Assembly: GCA_034521715.1 (NCBI GenBank)
Contig: JAXHLY010000002.1
Coordinates: 394,667-458,666 of the forward strand
Direction of reading: 5' to 3'
Source of the DNA: Methylohalomonas sp034521715
GTDB taxonomy: Bacteria; Pseudomonadota; Gammaproteobacteria; Methylohalomonadales; Methylohalomonadaceae
Length of the DNA stretch: 64,000 bases
A model generated the notes under the pieces. It had not been told where the DNA came from, ran no database searches, and saw only the letters and a program-made list of their open reading frames with translations. Of this stretch, positions 28,107 to 46,774 are shown piece after piece. The position numbers and the translations under genes were made by a program. Numbering within the stretch: position 1 is the stretch's first letter; each line of letters starts with the position of its first letter.

Positions 28107-28540
28107 ATGGCTAAAAAGATAGAGACGTATATCAAGCTGCAGGTACCTGCAGGGCAGGCCAATCCCAGCCCGCCGGTCGGTCCGGCACTGGGCCAGCATG
28201 GCCTGAACATCATGGAGTTCTGCAAGGCATTCAACGCCCAGACCCAGGAAATGGAGCAGGGCCTGCCGGTCCCGGTTGTCATCACGGTCTATTCCGACCA
28301 GCAGTTTCACGTTCGATGACCAAGACCACGCCCGCCGCCGTGCTGCTGAAAAAGGCCGCCGGTGTCAAGTCGGGCAGCGGTACGCCGAATACCGACAAGG
28401 TCGGCAAGGTTACGCGTGAGCAGCTGGAAGAGATTGCCAGGACCAAGCAGCCGGACCTGACCGCCGCCGATCTGGATGCCGCGGTCAAGTCTATTGCCGG
28501 CACCGCCCGCAGTATGGGGCTGGAAACGGAGGGGGTGTGA
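28107..28540 (+). CDS. rplK: 50S ribosomal protein L11, frameshifted
   Basis: L11 of about 143 residues, part of the GTPase-associated centre. The N-terminal domain (PAGQANPSPPVGPALGQHG) is in one frame and the rRNA-binding domain (PAAVLLKKAAGVKSGSG, GTARSMGLETEGV) in another. Two extra bases near 28301 and 28315 would restore ITVYSDQSFTFMTKTTPAAV, as expected for L11. Start ATG at 28107 after GAGGAGAG. Confidence 0.93.
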
Positions 28541-28541
28541 C

Positions 28542-29231
28542 ATGGCGGGTAAACGCATGAAAGGCCTCCGCGAGAAAATCGATCAAGGCAAGGCCTATGC
28601 CATCAGTGAGGCCCTGCAGCTGTTGAAGGACTGCGCCACGGTAAAATTCGAGGAATCGGTCGACGTCAGCGTGAACCTCGGCGTTGACCCGCGCAAGTCC
28701 GACCAGGTCGTGCGCGGGTCAACCGTGCTGCCGCGTGGCACCGGCAAGACCGTGCGTGTCGCGGTGTTTGCCCAGGGCGAGGCCGCCGAGGCGGCGAAGG
28801 AGGCCGGGGCGGATATCGTTGGTTACGAGGACCTGGCGGAAAAGATCAAAGGCGGCGAGATGGATTTCGATGTCGTCATCGCCTCCCCGGATGCCATGGG
28901 CGTGGTCGGCAAGCTGGGCCAGATCCTGGGCCCGCGCGGCCTGATGCCGAACCCCAAGGTTGGCACCGTGACCAAGGATGTCGGCCAGGCGGTGAAAAAC
29001 GCCAAGGCCGGCCAGGCGCGTTACCGCACTGACAAGAACGGCATCGTCCATTGCCAGATCGGCAAGGTGTCATTCGAACCCGAGGCCCTGCGCGAGAATC
29101 TCGAGGCACTGCTGCATGACCTTAACAAGGCCAAGCCGAGTGCCGCCAAGGGGATTTACCTGAATAAGATTACCCTGTCCACGACAATGGGACCGGGTGT
29201 TATGGTTGATCAGAGCACACTGACGCTGTAG
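28542..29231 (+). CDS. rplA: 50S ribosomal protein L1
   Basis: L1 of 229 residues (MAGKRMKGLREKIDQGKAY), the stalk protein that also represses its own L11 operon mRNA in E. coli. Signatures are GRVLGPRGLMPNPK-like (ILGPRGLMPNPKVGTVT) and TDKNGIVHCQIGK. The start is one base after the L11 stop, indicating coupled translation. Intact frame. Confidence 0.96.
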   Translation: MAGKRMKGLREKIDQGKAYAISEALQLLKDCATVKFEESVDVSVNLGVDPRKSDQVVRGSTVLPRGTGKTVRVAVFAQGEAAEAAKEAGADIVGYEDLAEKIKGGEMDFDVVIASPDAMGVVGKLGQILGPRGLMPNPKVGTVTKDVGQAVKNAKAGQARYRTDKNGIVHCQIGKVSFEPEALRENLEALLHDLNKAKPSAAKGIYLNKITLSTTMGPGVMVDQSTLTL

Positions 29232-29496
29232 CGGCGGTTGTGTGTAGTCAATGTAAGGAACTTTGATGGTCCGCCGGAAGCGGATCAGCGTCAAAGACCG
29301 CAGGTGAACAGCCGGCAGGGAAAGCCGGGTTCTTAATGGATTATCCCGGCCTGCGCAGACGGTGTTACACAACAGGTCATTCCTGGTCGTGGTCACCGTG
29401 AGTAGGTGGTCTCAGTAGTCATGAGACCGGAGCCTGCTGGCAATGGCGGGTATGGATGCCTTGGCCAATGCCTACTCATTATTAAGGAGATAACAA
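29232..29496 (+). promoter_or_regulatory. Probable L10 leader of rplJL mRNA
   Basis: A 265-base non-coding stretch between rplA and rplJ, where the L10(L12)4 autoregulatory leader lies in E. coli. Just upstream of the ribosome site, GAGTAGG (29400-29406) can pair with CCTACTC (29471-29477). This closes a branched fold that contains a perfect hairpin, GGTCTCA (29408-29414) with TGAGACC (29422-29428). The location and strong structure support a regulatory leader; I did not match it to the L10 covariance model. Confidence 0.6.
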
Positions 29497-30023
29497 GTGC
29501 TTACTCTGGAACAAAAGAAGGTAATTGTCAGTGAAGTAGCCGAGGTTGCAAACCAGGCGCCGACTGCGATTGCCGCAGAGTACATCGGATTGACCGTGGC
29601 CGATATGACCCGCCTGCGCCGTCGAGGCGCGTGAGGCGGGTGTCTATCTGCGCGTCGTCAGGAACACCCTGGCAAGCGCGCACTGGCTGAGTACCAAGTA
29701 CGCGTGCATGCAGGACGGCTCTTGTCGGTCCGCTGTTGCTGGCGTTCTCGAAAGAGGACCCGGCCGCCGCGGCCCGTGTTATTCGTGACTTCTCAAAAAA
29801 GAACGACAAGCTGGTAGTCAAGCAAATCGCGCTGGAAGGGAAGTTGCTCGATGCCTCTGCAGTGGAATCGCTGGCCAACCTGCCGACGTATGAAGAGGCC
29901 GTCAGCATGCTGATGGCTGTCATGACAGCGCCGGTCACCCAGTTGGCCCGGACCCTGGCTGCACCGCACACCAAGCTCGTCCGCACCATTGCTGCCATTA
30001 AGGAGCAGAAGGAAGCGGCCTGA
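29497..30023 (+). CDS. rplJ: 50S ribosomal protein L10, several frameshifts
   Basis: L10 of about 174 residues, the stalk base that carries L7/L12 dimers. A GTG start follows AAGGAGATAACAA. The protein is recognised across three frames: MLTLEQKKVIVSEVAEV, then EAGVYLRVVRNTL and TKYACMQDG, then VGPLLLAFSKEDPAAAARV to the end VRTIAAIKEQKEAA. Indels lie near 29627, 29670 and 29725. Likely sequencing errors, because L10 is essential. Confidence 0.85.
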
Positions 30024-30072
30024 GCCAAGACCACTTAACGAATGATCTGTAGCAGATTTAAGGAGCAAGACA

Positions 30073-30453
30073 ATGGCCGTTAGTAAAGAAGACATACTGG
30101 AAACCATTTCCAACATGACCGTTCTCGAAGTCGTCGAGCTGGTAGAGGCGATGGAAGAGAAGTTCGGCGTATCCGCCGCCGCGATGGCCGCCCCGGCCGC
30201 CGCCGCGGGTGCCGCTGCCGGTGGTGAGGCTGCCGAAGAGCAGACCGAGTTTGATGTTGTCATGAGCAGCTTTGGCGACAACAAGGTCGGTGTGATCAAG
30301 GTTATCCGCGCCATCACCGGTCTGGGCCTGAAAGAGGCCAAGGAGATGGTGGAGGGCGCCCCTTCAACCGTGAAGGAGGGTGCTTCCAAGGACGAAGCCG
30401 AAGATATCAAGAAGCAGCTCGAAGAAGCCGGCGCCAAGGTCGAAGTCAAGTAA
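30073..30453 (+). CDS. rplL: 50S ribosomal protein L7/L12
   Basis: A 126-residue stalk protein with an N-terminal dimerisation domain, an alanine-rich hinge (AAMAAPAAAAGAAAGGEAAEE) and the C-terminal factor-binding domain (KVGVIKVIRAITGLGLKEAK). Good SD (AAGGAG) at 30059. Intact frame. Confidence 0.97.
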   Translation: MAVSKEDILETISNMTVLEVVELVEAMEEKFGVSAAAMAAPAAAAGAAAGGEAAEEQTEFDVVMSSFGDNKVGVIKVIRAITGLGLKEAKEMVEGAPSTVKEGASKDEAEDIKKQLEEAGAKVEVK

Positions 30454-30505
30454 TTGATTTGCTACCTCAGCGTACTTCGGTTGTTGAGTTCGTTTCCGGC
30501 ACGAA

Positions 30506-30534
30506 GGCTGGTGGCGCCGGCCACCGGCCTTTTT
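30506..30534 (+). terminator. Attenuator/terminator between rplL and rpoB
   Basis: GGCTGGTGGC and GCCACCGGCC form a GC-rich stem with one bulge, followed by TTTTT. It matches the position of the partial terminator that in E. coli lowers rpoBC transcription relative to rplJL. Confidence 0.75.
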
Positions 30535-30599
30535 GTGCTTTCGCACGACAGGCAGTTCATCCCTGATTTACTGGCAGGGAATATTGGCGAGGCATCGTA

Positions 30600-34760
<4,161 letters not shown>

Positions 34761-34852
34761 GCCATGACAGCATCCATGAAAGATGTCACTGAGATGAGCG
34801 TGATGAATACGAATAGTAGCGTGCGGCAGACCGCCGTTTCGGAGGTATGACC

Positions 34853-39073
<4,221 letters not shown>

Positions 39074-39145
39074 CGGCCGTCAGATTGCAGGGGGATCCTT
39101 GTGCGTACGGGGGCCCCGAAATCTGTATATTTCTCAACTGTCTGC

Positions 39146-39175
39146 TTGACAGATTTGATGGCCAGCACTTAGAAT
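39146..39175 (+). promoter_or_regulatory. Promoter of the str operon
   Basis: A perfect -35 TTGACA (39146-39151), an 18-base spacer and TAGAAT (39170-39175, five of six matches). Transcription would start near 39182 and yield a 5' leader of about 275 bases ahead of rpsL. Confidence 0.6.
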
Positions 39176-39184
39176 TCCGCCTCT

Positions 39185-39216
39185 TTGACAGGCTGAAGAC
39201 CACTTCTGCCTGTCAA
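39185..39216 (+). promoter_or_regulatory. Long hairpin at the 5' end of the str operon transcript
   Basis: TTGACAGGC and GCCTGTCAA, plus inner GAAG and CTTC, form a stem of 13 pairs with one T-T mismatch around the loop ACCA. It begins two or three bases after the predicted transcription start. It could be a 5' stabilising hairpin or a termination signal for rpoC transcripts; the weakly T-rich tail (TTTGTTTG) leaves both open. Confidence 0.55.
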
Positions 39217-39398
39217 TTTGTTTGTATGAAAGAAATACCTGCCGAAACAAGCAGTTGGCGGGCACTTGGAGCCCGGTTCTTGTGACCGGGGCATATTGTT
39301 ACGGGCAGATAACCCCGGGGCACTTCTCCTCACCGAGAAAAGGCCTTGGCGGCTAGGTAATCCCAACTCCACGTAAAATGATTTTTTTAGTAATGGCG

Positions 39399-39422
39399 AG
39401 CCGCGCGTCACGCGTGACGGCT
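39399..39422. promoter_or_regulatory. Palindrome in the rpsL leader
   Basis: CGTCACGCGTGACG (39406-39419) is a perfect 14-base palindrome with flanking AGCC and GGCT. It lies 36 bases before the rpsL start. It could be a DNA-binding site or an mRNA hairpin near the ribosome site. The 384 bases between rpoC and rpsL contain, besides this, only the promoter and hairpin above; I see no gene there. Confidence 0.45.
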
Positions 39423-39457
39423 GGTCGTGAATTTCCTATAACGGGATTTAGAGAGTT

Positions 39458-39833
39458 ATGGCGACTGTCAATCAGCTGGTTCGCAAGCCGCGCAAGCGTC
39501 AGAAAGTAAAAAGCAACGTGCCGGCTCTGGAAGGCTGCCCGCAGAAGCGCGGTGTCTGTACCCGCGTTTATACGACGACTCCGAAGAAGCCGAACTCGGC
39601 GCTGCGCAAGGTGGCCCGTGTGCGCCTGACCAACGGCTATGGAAGTCACCACCTACATCGGCGGTGAAGGTCACAATCTCCAGGAGCACTCGGTGATTCT
39701 GATCCGCGGCGGCCGTGTGAAGGACCTGCCGGGCGTGCGTTATCACACCGTGCGCGGCACCCTGGATACATCCGGTGTCAGCGCCCGTCGCCAGGGTCGA
39801 TCCAAGTACGGCGCCAAGCGCCCGAAAGGTTAA
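39458..39833 (+). CDS. rpsL: 30S ribosomal protein S12, one frameshift
   Basis: S12 of about 124 residues, shaping the decoding centre. The signatures VYTTTPKKPNSALRKVARVR and VILIRGGRVKDLPGVRYH are present. The frame breaks near 39640, where LTNGY becomes GMEVTTYIGGEGHNL. The lysine in PKKPNS associated with streptomycin sensitivity is present. First gene of the str operon (rpsL-rpsG-fusA-tuf). Confidence 0.95.
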
Positions 39834-39865
39834 TCAAGAAAGGTTTAGCTTAAGGATCACGAGCC

Positions 39866-40336
39866 ATGTCCAGACGTCGAGTAGCTACCAAGCGCGAAAT
39901 CATGCCGGACCCGAAGTACGGCGAGCGCGCTGTTGCCAAGTTTATCAATATGCTGATGAAAGGCGGCAAGAAGTCGGTAGCCGAACGCATTGTTTATGGT
40001 GCACTCGAGAAAATGGAAGCCAGGAAAAAAGGTGAGCCGATCGAACTGTTCAAACAGGCGCTGGATAACGTCCGCCCGGTGGTGGAAGTGAAATCGCGCC
40101 GCGTCGGTGGTGCCACCTATCAGATTCCGGTCGAGGTGCGGCCCGAGCGCAGCATGGCGCTGGCCATGCGCTGGATAGTGGATGCCTCCAAGTCCCGCAG
40201 TGAAAAGAACATGGGCGAACGTCTGGCGGGTGAACTGCTGGACGCCGCCGACAGCCGCGGCAATGCCATGAAGAAGCGCGAGGACACGCATCGCATGGCC
40301 GAAGCCAACAAGGCTTTCTCGCATTACCGCTGGTAA
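39866..40336 (+). CDS. rpsG: 30S ribosomal protein S7
   Basis: A 156-residue protein that nucleates assembly of the 30S head. Signatures are RRRVATKREIMPDPKYGER and GGATYQIPVEVRPERSMALA. In E. coli S7 represses the str operon at the rpsL-rpsG junction; here that junction is only 32 bases. Intact frame. Confidence 0.97.
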   Translation: MSRRRVATKREIMPDPKYGERAVAKFINMLMKGGKKSVAERIVYGALEKMEARKKGEPIELFKQALDNVRPVVEVKSRRVGGATYQIPVEVRPERSMALAMRWIVDASKSRSEKNMGERLAGELLDAADSRGNAMKKREDTHRMAEANKAFSHYRW

Positions 40337-40401
40337 GGCAATCGGTAAGCGCTCAGATACTAAATATATCAAATAGCCCAGAAACGAGACGATAAAGGTT
40401 A

Positions 40402-42510
40402 ATGTCCGTGCCACGCAAAACGCCAATTGAACGCTATCGGAATATCGGTATTTCCGCGCATATTGACGCGGGCAAGACCACGACGACCGAGCGTATCCTG
40501 TTCTATACCGGTGTCTCCCACAAGATGGGCGAAGTGCACGACGGTGGTGCCGTCATGGACTGGATGGAACAGGAGCAGGAGCGTGGCATCACCATTACCT
40601 CCGCCGCGACCACCTGTTTCTGGCAGGGCATGGACAAGCAGTATCCGGAACATCGCATCAATATTATCGATACGCCGGGGCACGTCGATTTCACGATCGA
40701 GGTGGAACGCTCGCTGCGCGTGCTCGACGGTGCCTGCATGGTGTTCTGTGCCGTCGGCGGCGTTGAGCCGCAGAGTCCGAGACCGTATGGCGCCAGGCCA
40801 ACAAGTACGGCGTGCCGCGCCTGGCCTTCGTCAACAAGATGGATCGCGCCGGTGCCGACTACTTCCGCGTTGTCAAGCAGATCAAGGACCGCCTGGGCGC
40901 CTTCCCGGTACCGGTACAGATTCCCATCGGCGCCGAGGACAAGTTTGCCGGTATCGTCGACCTGGTGCGGATGAAGGCCATCTACTGGGACGATTCCAGC
41001 GCCGGTATGATTTATGAGCAACGCGATGTCCCCGATGAGCTGAAGGATACCGCCAAACAGTATTACGAACAGATGGTCGAGGCCGCGGCCGAGGCCTCCG
41101 AAGAACTGATGGACAAGTACCTGAACGAGGGTGACCTCGATGCCGAATCCATCAAGAAAGGCCTGCGCATGCGCACCCTGGCCAATGAAATTATTCCCGC
41201 CCTGTGTGGCTCCGCCTTCAAGAACAAGGGTGTGCAGGCCATGCTGGATGCCGTGGTCGATTACATGCCGGCGCCGATCGATGTGCCGCCGATCAAGGGC
41301 ATCTCGACGACGGCAAGGATACGAGGCGGTTCGTCACGCCAACGATGAAGAACCTTTCGCCGCACTGGCGTTCAAGATTGCCACCGACCCCTTCGTCGGT
41401 TCCCTGACATTCTTCCGTGTCTATTCCGGTGTGCTGAATTCCGGTGACTTTGTCTATAACCCGATCAAGGGCAAGAAGGAACGCGTTGGCCGCATTCTGC
41501 TCATGCATTCCAATAGCCGTGAAGAGATCAAGGAAGTCCGCGCCGGCGAGATTGCCGCCGCGGTCGGTCTGAAGGATGTCACGACCGGCGATACCCTGTG
41601 CGACAAGGATCACATTATTACTCTGGAACGCATGGAATTCCCGGATCCGGTGATCGCCGTGGCCGTGGAACCGAAGACCAAGGCCGATCAGGAAAAGATG
41701 GGCATGGCGCTGGGCAAGCTGGCGCAGGAAGACCCGTCATTTCGTGTTCACACCGACGAGGAATCCGGTCAGACGATTATCGCCGGTATGGGCGAGCTGC
41801 ACCTGGAGATTATCGTCGACCGCCTGAAGCGCGAATTCAAGGTCGAGGCCAATGTCGGCAAGCCGCAAGTGGCCTATCGTGAGACCCTGCGCAAGACCGT
41901 GGAAAAGGCCGAAGGCAAATTTGTGCGTCAGTCCGGCGGCCGGGGACAGTACGGCCATGTGCTCCTGAAGATCGAACCGCAGGAAGCTGGCGCCGGTTAC
42001 GAGTTCGTCAACGAGATCGTCGGCGGCGTAGTGCCCAAGGACTATATCCCGGCGGTCGACAAGGGTATCCAGGAACAGATGAAAAACGGCGTCATCGCCG
42101 GTTACCCGGTGGTCGATGTCAAGGTAACGCTGTACGACGGTTCCTATCATGAAGTCGATTCCAGTGAAACGGCCTTCAGGATTGCGGCTTCCATGGGCTT
42201 CAGGGACGGCGCCAAGCAGGCCAAGCCGGTATTGCTGGAGCCGGTCATGAAGGTCGAAGTGGTAACGCCGGAAGATTACCTGGGCGACGTCAATGGCGAT
42301 CTCAATCGCCGCCGTGGTCTGGTGATGGGCTCGGAAGATTCCCCGACCGGCAAGATTATCCGTGCCGAAGTGCCGTTGTCGGAAATGTTCGGCTATGCTA
42401 CGGACCTGCGCTCCGCCACCCAGGGGCGCGCGAACTACACGATGGAATTCAGTAAATACGGTGAAGTACCTGCCAATATTGCTGAAGGCATCATTCAGAA
42501 GAACCAGTAA
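40402..42510 (+). CDS. fusA: Elongation factor G, two frameshifted spots
   Basis: About 700 residues; the translocase GTPase. G1 is AHIDAGKTTTTERI, G3 is DTPGHVDFTIEV, G4 is FVNKMDRAGADYF, and domain IV has SGGRGQYGHVLLKIEP. A two-base insertion near 40772 and an indel pair near 41310-41325 break the frame; VEPQSETVWRQANKYG and GKDTEAVRHANDEEPFAAL are restored by simple correction. It lies 25 bases upstream of the second tuf. Confidence 0.95.
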
Positions 42511-42535
42511 CGAACTTCGAAAAGAGGTGTGAGCC

Positions 42536-43739
<1,204 letters not shown>

Positions 43740-43740
43740 G

Positions 43741-43858
43741 GTGAATCGTGAAATGTGAATCGTGAATCGTGAGTCTCGGGCATCGCTCCAGCCATTATCG
43801 ATTCACAAACGACGATTCACTATTCACTATTCACTATCAACGAACAACGATTCACGAG
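43741..43858. repeat. Palindromic element E (tandem heptamers GTGAATC)
   Basis: The left arm is five heptamers in a row (43741-43775: GTGAATC, GTGAAAT, GTGAATC, GTGAATC, GTGAGTC). The right arm (about 43797-43858) has GATTCAC, TATTCAC, TATTCAC, TATCAAC, GAACAAC and GATTCAC. It fills the entire tuf-rpsJ spacer, where the S10 operon promoter and L4-responsive leader lie in E. coli. Confidence 0.75.
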
Positions 43859-43874
43859 ATACGAGAACGAAACC

Positions 43875-44189
43875 ATGGCTGCCGAACAGGTCATACGCAT
43901 ACGCTTGAAGGCGTTCGATCATCGACTGATCGATCAGTCGACGCGGGAGATCGTCGAGACAGCGCGCCGTACCGGCGCCCAGGTCAAGGGTCCGATCCCG
44001 CTGCCGACCAAGAAAGAGCGGTTTACCATCCTGATTTCACCGCATGTGAACAAGGACGCCCGCGACCAGTATGAACTGCGTACGCACAAGCGCCTGATGG
44101 ATATCATCAATCCGACGGACAAGACCGTCGATGCATTGATGAAACTCGATCTGGCAGCCGGTGTGGATGTCCAGATTAAATTAAATTGA
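43875..44189 (+). CDS. rpsJ: 30S ribosomal protein S10
   Basis: A 104-residue protein (IRIRLKAFDHRLIDQSTREIV, IPLPTKKERFTILISPHVNK) of the 30S head that also partners NusB in antitermination. First gene of the S10 operon. No L4-responsive leader is seen upstream; the spacer is a palindromic repeat. A 124-base spacer with a small GGCCC/GGGCC hairpin follows. Confidence 0.97.
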   Translation: MAAEQVIRIRLKAFDHRLIDQSTREIVETARRTGAQVKGPIPLPTKKERFTILISPHVNKDARDQYELRTHKRLMDIINPTDKTVDALMKLDLAAGVDVQIKLN

Positions 44190-44313
44190 TGCGCATGAGT
44201 ATATGGAGACATTGGTAGAAGGCCCGACCATGGGCCGAATGGTCGCGGCGCAGGTCGACCAGCTGCCGTACAAGTATGTTGTCAGAGCAAGTTAATGAGA
44301 CGAAGCGACGAAC

Positions 44314-44981
44314 ATGGCATTGGGAATAATTGGACGATAAGCGCGGCATGACCCGGGTATTTACCGATAACGGTGACTCGGTTCCGGTCACCGTGATCGA
44401 GCTGAGCCCGAATCGGGTGACTAGAGTCCTGACGCCGGAAGCCGACGGCTACAGGGCTGTGCAGGTCACCTGGGGCAGCAAGCACGCCAACCGCCTGAGC
44501 AAACCCGAAGCCGGTGTTTTCGCCAAGGCAGAGGTGGAACCGGGTGAAGGCCTGCATGAATTCCGTCTTGAAGAAGGTGAGGGTGACGACCTGCAGCCGG
44601 GCAGCGAGATCAAGGCCGAGTTGTTCAGCGAAGGTCAGAAGGTCGACGTATCCGGCACCACGATCGGCAAGGGCTTTGCCGGCACCATCAAGCGCCACCA
44701 TTTCCGCGGTCAGCGCAAGACGCATGGCAACTCCCTGTCACACCGCGTACCGGGTTCGATTGGTCAGAACCAGTCGCCTGGCAAGGTGTTCAAGGGCAAG
44801 AAAATGGCTGGCCAGATGGGTAACAAGAAGCGCACCACACAGAATCTGCGAGGTTGTGCGCGTCGATGCCGAGCGCAACCTGTTGCTGGTCAGCGGCGCG
44901 GTGCCCGGCGCCCGCGGCAGTCAGGTGCTGGTGAGCACGGCGGCGAAGATGCGCAACAAGCAGGAGCAGGCCGAGGCCTGA
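44314..44981 (+). CDS. rplC: 50S ribosomal protein L3, frameshifted
   Basis: L3 of about 220 residues. It starts MALGIIGR, then the frame breaks near 44335 and continues as KRGMTRVFTDNGDSVPVTVI. The conserved loop FRGQRKTHGNSLSHRVPGSIG is intact. A second break near 44855 leads to EVVRVDAERNLLLVSGAVPG and the stop at 44979-44981. One open frame runs on into L4, which makes a false fusion. Confidence 0.93.
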
Positions 44982-44992
44982 GGAAAACGAAT

Positions 44993-45610
44993 ATGGAACT
45001 GACGCTGCACAAAACCGGAAAAAAGGCCAAGGGCAAGGTCAAGGTGGAAGACGAAGTGTTTTCCGTCGGCTTCAATGAGCCGCTGATCCATCAGGTTCTG
45101 ACCGCCTATCTGGCGGGTGCCCGCTCAGGCACCAAGGCCCAGAAGTCCCGTGCCGAGGCCAGTGGCGGCGGCCGCAAGCCGTGGCGCCAGAAAGGTACCG
45201 GTCGTGCGCGTGCGGGTACGATCCGCAGCCCGCTGTGGCGTGGTGGCGGCAGAACTTTTGCTGCCAAGCCGCACGATCATGAGCAGAAGGTCAACCGCAA
45301 GATGTATCGCGGGGCAATGCGCTCGATCCTGTCCGAGCTGGCACGCCAGGAGCGGCTGATAGTCGTCGATGACATCACGATCGATGCACCGAAGACCAGG
45401 GAGCTGGTCGAGAAACTCGCCGGTCTGTCAGCGCCCGAGGCCCTGATCGTGACGCATGAGCTGAACGATAATCTGTATCTGTCGGCACGCAATCTGCACA
45501 AGGTTGACGTCATCCGGGAATCGGAACTGGACCCCTACAGCCTGATAGGTTTTGAAAAGGTCATCGTGACCGAAGCGGCGATTAAGCAGATAGAGGCGCG
45601 GCTGTCATGA
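44993..45610 (+). CDS. rplD: 50S ribosomal protein L4
   Basis: A 205-residue protein starting MELTLHKTGKKAKG. The extended loop RKPWRQKGTGRARAGTIRSP lines the exit tunnel. In E. coli L4 represses the S10 operon. Its stop overlaps the rplW start (ATGA). Confidence 0.95.
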   Translation: MELTLHKTGKKAKGKVKVEDEVFSVGFNEPLIHQVLTAYLAGARSGTKAQKSRAEASGGGRKPWRQKGTGRARAGTIRSPLWRGGGRTFAAKPHDHEQKVNRKMYRGAMRSILSELARQERLIVVDDITIDAPKTRELVEKLAGLSAPEALIVTHELNDNLYLSARNLHKVDVIRESELDPYSLIGFEKVIVTEAAIKQIEARLS

Positions 45611-45918
45611 GTGAAAAGAATGCAATCAGGGAACGCCTGCTGGATGTGCTGCTGGAACCGCGTATCACGGAAAAAGCTACACGTATTGGTGAACGTAATA
45701 ATCAGTTCATCTTCAAGGTGGCCCGTGACGCCAGCAAGCCGGAGATCAAGGAGGCTGTCGAACAGCTGTTCGAGGTTCAGGTCTCCGCGGTGCAGGTTTT
45801 GAATATGAAAGGCAAACGTAAGCGTTTCGGTATTACCGAGGGGCGTCGTGACAACTGGAAGAAAGCCTATGTCACCCTGAAACCCGGCTTTGATATCGAT
45901 TTTATGGGCGCAAAGTAA
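45607..45918 (+). CDS. rplW: 50S ribosomal protein L23
   Basis: A 103-residue protein at the tunnel exit, docking site for trigger factor and SRP. Signatures are LLEPRITEKATRIGERNNQF and NMKGKRKRFG. Translationally coupled to rplD by a four-base overlap. Confidence 0.95.
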   Translation: MSEKNAIRERLLDVLLEPRITEKATRIGERNNQFIFKVARDASKPEIKEAVEQLFEVQVSAVQVLNMKGKRKRFGITEGRRDNWKKAYVTLKPGFDIDFMGAK

Positions 45919-45930
45919 AGGTAAAACGAT

Positions 45931-46755
45931 ATGGCATTGGTTAAACCAAAACCCACGTCAGCCGGTCGCCGGTCGATGATCAAGGTAGTCACCCCTGATC
46001 TGTACAAGGGTGAGCCCTATGCGCCTTTGCTGGAGAAACAGCACAAGTCAGCCGGGCGTAACAGCCAGGGCCGCATTAGCGTGCGTCATCGCGGTGGTGG
46101 TGCCAAGCAGAGCTATCGGCGAATTGATTTCAAGCGTGACAAGGACGGCGTCAAGGCGATTGTTGAGCGTATTGAATACGATCCGAACCGCAGTGCACAT
46201 ATTGCCCTGCTGTTATACGCCGACGGCGAACGCCGTTACATTATCGCACCGAAGAACGTCACTGCCGGTGCCACCCTGATGTCCGGCAGCGAGGCCGAGA
46301 TTGCCGCAGGTAATGCCATGCCGCTGCGTAATATTCCGGTCGGCTCGACCCTGCATTGCATAGAGATGAAGCCGGGCAAGGGCGCCCAGATCGCCCGCAG
46401 TGCCGGTGCCTCGGTGCAACTGGTCGCGCGCGAAGGCGGTTATGCCACCCTGCGCCTGAAGTCCGGCGAGATGCGCAAGGTACCGGTTGAATGCCGCGCC
46501 ACCATTGGTGAAGTCGGCAACAGCGAGCATTCGCTGCGCCAGCTCGGTAAGGCGGGTGCCAAGCGCTGGCGCGGTGTGCGGCCGACAGTTCGTGGTGTCG
46601 CCATGAATCCGGTCGATCATCCGCATGGCGGTGGTGAAGGCCGGACTTCCGGCGGCCGTCACCCGAGTTCGCCATGGGGCAAGCCGACCAAGGGTTACAA
46701 GACACGCAGCAACAAGCGCACCGATGGCATGATTGTGCGCCCGCGCCGCAAATAA
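45931..46755 (+). CDS. rplB: 50S ribosomal protein L2
   Basis: A 274-residue protein required for subunit association and peptidyl transfer. The conserved C-terminal loop is MNPVDHPHGGGEGRTSGG, and SAGRNSQGRISVRHRGGGAK marks the N-terminus. Full length and intact, 12 bases after rplW. Confidence 0.97.
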   Translation: MALVKPKPTSAGRRSMIKVVTPDLYKGEPYAPLLEKQHKSAGRNSQGRISVRHRGGGAKQSYRRIDFKRDKDGVKAIVERIEYDPNRSAHIALLLYADGERRYIIAPKNVTAGATLMSGSEAEIAAGNAMPLRNIPVGSTLHCIEMKPGKGAQIARSAGASVQLVAREGGYATLRLKSGEMRKVPVECRATIGEVGNSEHSLRQLGKAGAKRWRGVRPTVRGVAMNPVDHPHGGGEGRTSGGRHPSSPWGKPTKGYKTRSNKRTDGMIVRPRRK

Positions 46756-46774
46756 ACGACTGAGGTAATTTAAC

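Noticed and set aside
44330..45610. Apparent L3-L4 fusion of about 426 residues
   Set aside because: The middle (CARRCRAQPVAGQRRGARRP) is nonsense for either protein. The true L3 C-terminus lies in the next frame and ends with a stop at 44979-44981, followed by a proper L4 start.
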